From: Bacillota bacterium | GTDB taxonomy: Bacteria; Bacillota; UBA4882; UBA8346 | DNA length: 64,000 nt | Assembly (NCBI GenBank): GCA_023429995.1 | Contig: JAEZCE010000052.1 | Span: 62,001-126,000 of the forward strand | Reading direction: 5' to 3' | Shown: piece after piece, positions 58,605 to 64,000 of the stretch | How positions within the stretch are numbered: position 1 is the first letter of the stretch | Layout: the number at the start of each line of letters is the position of its first letter | Notes under the pieces: generated by a model | What the model was told of the DNA's origin: nothing | The model's database searches: none | Seen by the model: the letters and a program-made list of their open reading frames with translations, nothing else | Made by a program: the position numbers and the translations under genes

Positions 58605-59981
58605 GTGGCCGCTTTAACTTCGATTATTTTAGCAGCTGGGCAGGGAACCCGGATGAAATCCAAGCTTCCCAAGGTACTGCATCCTTTATTGGGACGCCCG
58701 ATGCTGCAATATATTGTCGATGCGGCGAACAAGGTTGGAGCCTCAAGGACCATTGTAGTGGTGGGTTTTGAAGGGCAGCAGGTTATCGATACGATAGGTC
58801 CAAAACTTGAATATGTCTGGCAGAAAGAGCAAAAGGGCACCGGACATGCTGTTATGATGGCCCGCGATATTCTTTCGACATTAACCGGGGATTTACTGAT
58901 ATTATATGGAGACACGCCGCTTTTAAGGGCTGAAACCATTAAAGATTTAGTGGATGCCAAACGTACCCGCCAGGCTGTAGCCGCAGTTCTAACTACGGAG
59001 GTTAAAAATGCAGCCGGATTTGGGCGGATTATTCGGGGCGGAGACGGAAATATTACAGCAATTGTTGAAGATAAAGATGCCAGTCCTGCTCAAAAAGAAA
59101 TCAAAGAAGTAAATACGGGGGTTTATTGTTTCGATATTCCCCATTTACTTGAAGCTTTATCTGAAATCACTCCCAGAAATGCTCAAGGAGAGTATTACTT
59201 AACGGATGTCATTAAGATATTTGTGGAAAAAGGTTTGAAAGTTACCGGATGGGTTACGGATGCTGCAGAGGAAGTACTGGGGCCCAATGATCGTATTCAA
59301 CTGGCGAGTACCGAAAATTTCTTAAAACAGGCTATTAATCATCAATGGATGAGTCAAGGGGTAACCATTGAAGACCCTCTATTTACTTACATCGGACCGG
59401 AAGTTCAAATCGGGCGGGACACTGCGATTCTTCCCGGAACTTTTTTACTGGGTAAAACCATTATTGGAGAAGGATGCACAATTGGGCCCCATACCCGGGT
59501 GGTTGATTCCATGATCGGCGACCAGACTTCCGTACAATTTAGCCAAATTATTGAAACTCATCTTGGACCGGGAAATAATGTCGGACCCTTCGCCTATACC
59601 CGTCCCGGCACTGTCACCGCTGAGAATGTTAAAATCGGTGATTTTGTTGAAATCAAGAACTCTCGGATCGGGAACAAAACCAAGGTGCCTCATCTTTCCT
59701 ATATTGGTGATTCGCAGGTGGGCGCCGGGGTTAATATCGGGTGCGGCACGATTACCTGCAATTATGATGGAGTCCATAAACACCAAACTGTGATTCAAGA
59801 TGATGTCTTTATTGGAAGTAACACTAATTTGGTTGCTCCGGTGATTGTTGGGGAAGGAGCTACGGTCGGCGCCGGTTCCACCATCACCAAAGAAGTGCCG
59901 GCTAAGGCTTTGGCCATAGCCAGAAGCAGGCAGGAGAACTTGAAGGAATGGCGTTCACCCAAAAACAAAAAAGGCCAATGA
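58605..59981 (+). CDS. glmU: Bifunctional GlmU (GlcNAc-1-P uridyltransferase and GlcN-1-P acetyltransferase)
   Basis: Makes UDP-GlcNAc for the wall. 458 residues from GTG 58605 (GAGGAG nine bases upstream); GTG 58596 is closer to that site. Uridyltransferase domain about 1-230 with L-A-A-G-Q-G-T-R-M-K-S-K near 7 and Y-G-D-T-P-L near 103. The left-handed beta helix (about 250-445) shows hexapeptides such as I-G-E-G-C-T and the acetyl site R-P-G-T near 330 with N-C-D/Y near 385. The usual prs neighbour is not seen; rplY and pth follow as in Bacillus. Confidence 0.96.
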   Translation: MAALTSIILAAGQGTRMKSKLPKVLHPLLGRPMLQYIVDAANKVGASRTIVVVGFEGQQVIDTIGPKLEYVWQKEQKGTGHAVMMARDILSTLTGDLLILYGDTPLLRAETIKDLVDAKRTRQAVAAVLTTEVKNAAGFGRIIRGGDGNITAIVEDKDASPAQKEIKEVNTGVYCFDIPHLLEALSEITPRNAQGEYYLTDVIKIFVEKGLKVTGWVTDAAEEVLGPNDRIQLASTENFLKQAINHQWMSQGVTIEDPLFTYIGPEVQIGRDTAILPGTFLLGKTIIGEGCTIGPHTRVVDSMIGDQTSVQFSQIIETHLGPGNNVGPFAYTRPGTVTAENVKIGDFVEIKNSRIGNKTKVPHLSYIGDSQVGAGVNIGCGTITCNYDGVHKHQTVIQDDVFIGSNTNLVAPVIVGEGATVGAGSTITKEVPAKALAIARSRQENLKEWRSPKNKKGQ

Positions 59982-60019
59982 AATTTCAAAAAAAGTTGGG
60001 CATAGTGGATAATTCGAGG

Positions 60020-60048
60020 TTTACAATATTGAATGGGAATGTTATAAT
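60020..60048 (+). promoter_or_regulatory. rplY: Promoter of rplY
   Basis: TTTACA (60020-60025), 17 bases, TATAAT (60043-60048), about 105 bases before the start codon. Confidence 0.75.
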
Positions 60049-60152
60049 GTGAGCGATATTTTAACACGGTCTTGTTTTAGGGGATTTTGTTGAACATAAT
60101 TTTGATTGACTTACAATAAATTATTTTGATAGGGATTGAGGAGGAATTCGTT

Positions 60153-60788
60153 ATGGAATTTTCGTTGGCTGCTTCCGTCCGGGAAGAGCTCGGTAAACAA
60201 AAAGCGGGCCAGCTCCGCCAAAAAGGTCAAGTACCTGCTGTTTTGTATGGCGAGGGTAAGGAGAATGAGCATTTAATCCTGGATGCCCATCAGTTACAGA
60301 TGGTTTTTCTTAAGGGCGGAACGACCAAATTGATTAACCTTAAGATTCAGAAGGGGAAAAAAGAAGAGGAACAACATGTCCTGGTCAAGGGTTTTCAAAA
60401 GAATCCTGTAAAAGGAAATGTTATTCATGTGGACTTTTTGCGGGTTGCCATGGACCATATGGTAACCGTTAAAACTCCGGTCCATTTGAAAAATGAGGAT
60501 AAACGGAATCATGACGGCGCCGTGCTGGAGATCGTATTGCATGAGTTGGAAGTAAGCTGTTTGCCGACGAATATTCCGGATCGGATTTATGTGGATGTTA
60601 AATCTTTAACCATAGGTTCCGGTATTCATGTTAAAGATCTGCAATTGCCGGAAGGCGTTAAAGTATTGAATGCCCCTGAAGAAGCCGTTGTGATGGCTAT
60701 TGCGCCGACCGCGGCCGCTGAGACTCCAGCCCCGGCGGTAGAAGCGGCTCCTGCTGCAGCTCCTGCCGGAGAAGGCAAAAAAGAATAA
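60153..60788 (+). CDS. rplY: Ribosomal protein bL25 (Ctc type)
   Basis: 211 residues from ATG 60153, with GAGGAGGA upstream; the frame opens earlier without that site. N-terminal 5S rRNA-binding domain about 1-92 (R-Q-K-G-Q-V-P-A-V-L-Y-G), then the TL5/Ctc C-terminal domain about 95-185 and an Ala/Pro-rich acidic tail. It binds 5S rRNA in the central protuberance and is stress-induced in Bacillus. Followed by pth as usual. Confidence 0.95.
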   Translation: MEFSLAASVREELGKQKAGQLRQKGQVPAVLYGEGKENEHLILDAHQLQMVFLKGGTTKLINLKIQKGKKEEEQHVLVKGFQKNPVKGNVIHVDFLRVAMDHMVTVKTPVHLKNEDKRNHDGAVLEIVLHELEVSCLPTNIPDRIYVDVKSLTIGSGIHVKDLQLPEGVKVLNAPEEAVVMAIAPTAAAETPAPAVEAAPAAAPAGEGKKE

Positions 60789-60863
60789 TGGAATGAATCT
60801 GAATGGACAGCTAGAAAATGATGGCTGTGTCAAAGTCTTGAGTTCCCCGATGGGGGTGTGCAA

Positions 60864-61430
60864 TTGTTCTGTATAGCGGGGTTAGGCAATCCTGGCCCTC
60901 AATATCAAGAAACCCGGCATAATGCCGGGTTTTTGGTGATTGAGCGTTTGGCGCAAAAGGCTGGGATAAACCTTAATAAGAATGGTTTTCAAAGCCTTTA
61001 TGGAAAAGCTCTGATTGGCAATGAGGACACGTTGCTGGTGCAGCCACAGACCTTTATGAACCTGAGTGGTCAAGCGGTTTTAAGTGTTATGTCTTACTTT
61101 AAAATTCCAGTCGAAAGACTTTTGGTGATTTATGACGATTTGGATCTCCCTCTGGGAACCATCCGCTTTCGTCTTTCAGGCAGTCCCGGCGGTCACAAAG
61201 GGCTTGCCTCCACTATTCAGATGCTGGGGACGCAGGAAATCCCCAGGTTAAGGGTGGGGATTGGGAGGCCTCAAAACGGCCAGGCGGTTGTGGACTATGT
61301 TTTGTCCTCATTTAACGGGGTTGAGAAGAAGATTTTTTTTGATAGCATTGAACGGGCGGCAATTGCCGGTACATATTTTGTAACCGAAGGTCCTCAGTAT
61401 GTAATGAATCATTTTAACAGGACCGAATAA
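60864..61430 (+). CDS. pth: Peptidyl-tRNA hydrolase
   Basis: 188 residues from TTG 60864 (GGGGGTG well placed); GTG 60858 is the longer alternative but overlaps that site. Recycles tRNA from dropped-off peptidyl-tRNA. I-A-G-L-G-N-P-G near 3-10, the catalytic His in E-T-R-H-N-A-G near 20, F-M-N-L-S-G near 70, D-D-L-D-L-P near 95 and G-G-H-K-G-L near 112. Upstream of mfd, as in Bacillus. Confidence 0.95.
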   Translation: MFCIAGLGNPGPQYQETRHNAGFLVIERLAQKAGINLNKNGFQSLYGKALIGNEDTLLVQPQTFMNLSGQAVLSVMSYFKIPVERLLVIYDDLDLPLGTIRFRLSGSPGGHKGLASTIQMLGTQEIPRLRVGIGRPQNGQAVVDYVLSSFNGVEKKIFFDSIERAAIAGTYFVTEGPQYVMNHFNRTE

Positions 61431-61461
61431 TTACCTTGGATTAGGGTCAAGATATTGGCTG

Positions 61462-61875
61462 ATGAAACTCATTTTGGCCACCGGCCTAGCTTTGAGTCTG
61501 GCCTGGTTATGGGACCGAATTTTATATTTTTTTGGCCCGATGGTGGGAATCCGCCAGAGGCAAAGAGTTACTGTACTGGTGCCGGTTGGAGAAGAATTTT
61601 TTAAATACTTTGTTTCATATTGGAGTTCACTTTCACCCCCATGGTTATTTGTTTTTTTCGGCATTGGCGAGGGGTTATATGAATCAATTCATATCAAGCA
61701 TAAATTGGATCCGGTGTTAATTTTGGCTGGTATTTTACCCCATACGTTTTTTGGCATATTTTATCTTTTCAATTTGCCGGTTTGGATCAGTCTAATTTTA
61801 GCAATCATCAGTCATTTGATATGGAACAGTTTAGTTTTTTATTTCAAAAATGATTGCAATAGCAGTACAGATTAA
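61462..61875 (+). CDS. Membrane protein, PrsW/CPBP-like putative intramembrane protease
   Basis: 137 residues from ATG 61462 with about four spans. Possible catalytic pattern P-V-G-E-E-F-F-K near 42, G-I-G-E-G-L-Y-E near 70, L-P-H-T-F near 93 and I-S-H-L-I-W-N near 118, the E-E, E, H, H order of PrsW-type metallo-proteases. It is shorter than PrsW (about 220 residues). Lies between pth and mfd; protease activity is inference. Confidence 0.7.
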   Translation: MKLILATGLALSLAWLWDRILYFFGPMVGIRQRQRVTVLVPVGEEFFKYFVSYWSSLSPPWLFVFFGIGEGLYESIHIKHKLDPVLILAGILPHTFFGIFYLFNLPVWISLILAIISHLIWNSLVFYFKNDCNSSTD

Positions 61876-61957
61876 TTTCATTTTTGAATACTATAAATAG
61901 GGTTAACCATAGGGCCCACCTTGATGGGCTCTCTTAGGCGTTGCATCAGGAGGACCG

Positions 61958-64000
61958 ATGAAAGAAATACTCCCAGAATTATCATCGCAGATGGAATTTA
62001 AGGAAGTCAAAGACCATTTTCTTCGTGGCGATCAAGATTTGTTGACGGGGCTTAGCGGCACCCAAAAAACTTTGGCCTTAGCCGGTTTTATTGGCGAGGG
62101 AAGCGGCAAATATTTGATCATCAGCTATAGTAACAGCCAGGCGGCCCGAATTGCAGCTGATCTCGAAGCTTTCATGGGCGGCGATCAAGTCGCTTATTTT
62201 CCAGAGAACCAACTTTTGCCTCACGAAGAAGCCTATGAACCCGAGGTTACAGCCCAGCGTGTTGAGGCGCTGGGGCGGATTTTTAATTCAAAGCGGCTGA
62301 TTGTGGTTACGGCTTGGGAAGCGCTGCAACGCCGGCTGATTCCTCCACAAAGATTTCTGGAGTTCACTCTGCCCATTAAGATTGGAATGGAATACGGCCT
62401 TGATACCTTGTTATCCCGCTTAACCCGGATGGGTTATGAAAGGGTGGATCTTGTCCAATCGATTGGTCAGTTTAGTCAAAGAGGAGACTTGGTCGATATT
62501 TTCCCGCTCAATCAAGACCAGCCGGTCCGTATTGAGTTTTTCGGGGACGAAATTGATTCGATCCGCGAGTTTACGGTGGAAGACCAAATTTCCACCCAGA
62601 ATTTAAAAGAAATCTTGATTTTGCCGGCCCGGGAGGGTTTGTGGCCCCGGGAAGCATTGGAAGAATCACGCCCCAAAATTTTGGCTGATTTGGAAAAACA
62701 GGTTGGAAAGCTGGAAGATATCGGGCGAGTTAATGAGGCGGAAGCTTTACGGGACAGGATTAATGAGGCCTTGGAAAGGTTAGCTGCCGGGCATCAGGTC
62801 GCGGGCTCCGATCAATTCTTACCGTGGATCGAGCCCAATCTGGTATCTCTTTTAGATTATCTTCAAGATGCCAGGGTTATTTTAGACGAACCGGTTCGGG
62901 GGAGAGATACTTATCATTCCTTAATGGAAGAAACCGTAGGTGTTCTAGGCAATTTCCTGGAAAAAGGGGTGGTTTTGCCTAAAGAACAAGAAATGCTAAT
63001 TCCCATCGACGAACTGGAAGCCGCCTTGTGGTTGAAAAAACCGTGGTCCTTGTCTCTGCTCGCCAAGACACCGAAAGGACTACCGGCATCCCATACTTTG
63101 ACTTTACCTTTAAAAACACCGCCGACGTTTCAAGGGAAATTCGAAATGTTCTCCTCGGAGTTATCCCTGTGGATTAAAGATCACCGAACCATAATCTTGG
63201 CAGTATCGGGAAAAGAAAAAGCCCGCCGCTTGAGAGAAGTCCTTCGGGAAGAAGGGATAACCTCGGTGGTCGTTGAGGAAGGAAACAAAGCGCCTCTGAG
63301 TGCGGGGACCGTCCGGATCCAAATTGCGGATTTGGAATCGGGTTTGGAATGGGTGCCGGGAAAATTAGTCATCCTTACCGAGACGGAAATTTACGGGAAA
63401 CAGAAGAAAAAAGTCCAGGCCCGTTTCCAGCAAGAAGGCAGCAAAATCAGCTCTTTTACCGACCTGAAGGTTGGCGATTATGTGGTTCATATCAATCACG
63501 GAATCGGCCGTTACATGGGTATCGAGACTTTGGAAATAGCCGGCGGTCACCGGGATTATCTCCGCGTGGAATATGCAGGGGAAGATCGTTTATTCGTGCC
63601 GACGGACCAAGTGAATTTGATTCAAAAGTTCATCGGAGTGGAAGACTCCCCCCCAAAAGTGAACAAATTGGGGGGAAATGATTGGCAAAAGGTTAAAACC
63701 AAGGTTAAAGAATCCTTGCGGGATATGGCCGATGGCTTGCTGCAACTCTATGCCCAACGGGAGGTCGCTCCGGGGATTGCTTTTGCTCCGGATACGGTTT
63801 GGCAACACGAATTTGAAGAAACCTTTTTTTATGAGGAGACTCCGGACCAACTGAGGGCGATCAATGAAATAAAAGGCGATATGGAGCGGCCAAAGCCAAT
63901 GGACCGTCTGCTTTGCGGCGATGTTGGTTATGGAAAAACCGAGGTTGCCATGCGTGCTGCTTTTAAAGCGGTTATGGACGGCAAACAGGTCGGAGTCTTA
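61958..64000 (+). CDS. mfd: Transcription-repair coupling factor Mfd (3' end off the window)
   Basis: 681 codons from ATG 61958 with CAGGAGG just upstream, open to the window edge. UvrB-like module about 1-330 (its Walker A is degenerate, L-S-G-T-Q-K-T, as is normal for Mfd), then the RNA polymerase-interacting domain near 495-560 with V-G-D-Y-V-V-H-I-N-H-G-I-G-R-Y, and the start of the RecG-like translocase with Walker A C-G-D-V-G-Y-G-K-T-E near 650. Removes stalled RNA polymerase and recruits UvrA. The helicase C-half lies beyond the edge. Confidence 0.95.
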   Translation, partial: MKEILPELSSQMEFKEVKDHFLRGDQDLLTGLSGTQKTLALAGFIGEGSGKYLIISYSNSQAARIAADLEAFMGGDQVAYFPENQLLPHEEAYEPEVTAQRVEALGRIFNSKRLIVVTAWEALQRRLIPPQRFLEFTLPIKIGMEYGLDTLLSRLTRMGYERVDLVQSIGQFSQRGDLVDIFPLNQDQPVRIEFFGDEIDSIREFTVEDQISTQNLKEILILPAREGLWPREALEESRPKILADLEKQVGKLEDIGRVNEAEALRDRINEALERLAAGHQVAGSDQFLPWIEPNLVSLLDYLQDARVILDEPVRGRDTYHSLMEETVGVLGNFLEKGVVLPKEQEMLIPIDELEAALWLKKPWSLSLLAKTPKGLPASHTLTLPLKTPPTFQGKFEMFSSELSLWIKDHRTIILAVSGKEKARRLREVLREEGITSVVVEEGNKAPLSAGTVRIQIADLESGLEWVPGKLVILTETEIYGKQKKKVQARFQQEGSKISSFTDLKVGDYVVHINHGIGRYMGIETLEIAGGHRDYLRVEYAGEDRLFVPTDQVNLIQKFIGVEDSPPKVNKLGGNDWQKVKTKVKESLRDMADGLLQLYAQREVAPGIAFAPDTVWQHEFEETFFYEETPDQLRAINEIKGDMERPKPMDRLLCGDVGYGKTEVAMRAAFKAVMDGKQVGVL

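Overview
The window reads as chromosome of a spore-forming Bacillota (Firmicutes) with moderate GC. It carries SpoVG, three Spo0E-like loci (one broken), a large Bacillus-type SRP RNA, LexA/DinR-type SOS boxes (GAAC-N4-GTTC) and strong AGGAGG ribosome sites with frequent TTG/GTG starts. A signal-peptide protein that looks like an outer-membrane beta-barrel (50300-51133) hints at a diderm Bacillota lineage. The species assignment is inference only.

Layout. 1-2.4 kb: the end of a D-Ala-D-Ala carboxypeptidase gene and a divergent pair of tiny genes around two LexA boxes. 2.4-6.2 kb (minus): an HTH-methyltransferase gene followed by leuC-leuD-leuB. 6.4-12.0 kb: ftsE-ftsX, an M23 (EnvC-like) hydrolase, a Ctp protease and a divergent polysaccharide deacetylase, a cell-division/envelope cluster. 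12.3-22.9 kb: accessory island. A Spo0E-like/XRE pair lies on the left and a decayed Spo0E-like/XRE pair on the right. Between them is an RNA-repair locus: three Y RNAs with tRNA-like modules, a tRNA-Tyr, a 47-residue ORF, rsr (Ro60 orthologue), two uncharacterised proteins, cca, rlaP and rtcB. 22.9-23.7 kb is repeat-rich and geneless. 23.7-34.6 kb: MFS transporter, a broken metal transporter (CDF), Fur, MarR, an Fe-S nitroreductase, cbiM with a CbiN/PDGLE partner, a Cd/Zn ATPase with its ArsR repressor, and a membrane ferredoxin. 35-42 kb (minus): an ascorbate-type PTS with SIS protein, PRD regulator, HPr and EI. 42.4-46.5 kb: a 42-bp tandem repeat, a third Spo0E-like/XRE pair and an AAA ATPase/DUF4276 pair that looks like a defence system. 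46.6-50 kb: TetR, a nuclease-like small protein, nitronate monooxygenase, zinc-ribbon protein. 50-64 kb: mostly housekeeping (inositol phosphatase, aroA, HAD phosphatase, SRP RNA, ispE, GntR, NTP transferase, spoVG, tRNA-Gln, glmU, rplY, pth, mfd).

The most exciting content is 13.8-22.0 kb. The three Y RNAs have covarying terminal stems and carry the tRNA arms in permuted order (T arm, closed acceptor-like hairpin, D arm). At least two resemble different tRNA isotypes (Arg-like, Leu-like). They precede a TROVE/vWA protein gene and one compact operon for CCA addition, a second nucleotidyltransferase and RNA ligation, with two unexplained proteins as probable new parts. The same Spo0E-like/XRE module also stands before the AAA/DUF4276 pair, suggesting that it marks sites for exchangeable cargo.

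Other regulatory structure visible by eye: LexA boxes over divergent promoters, a matched CCAAAA-N-TTTTGG element at identical spacing upstream of the PTS regulator and of ptsI, MarR and ArsR operators over near-consensus promoters, and a dispersed GATATACAATATAT hairpin present three times.
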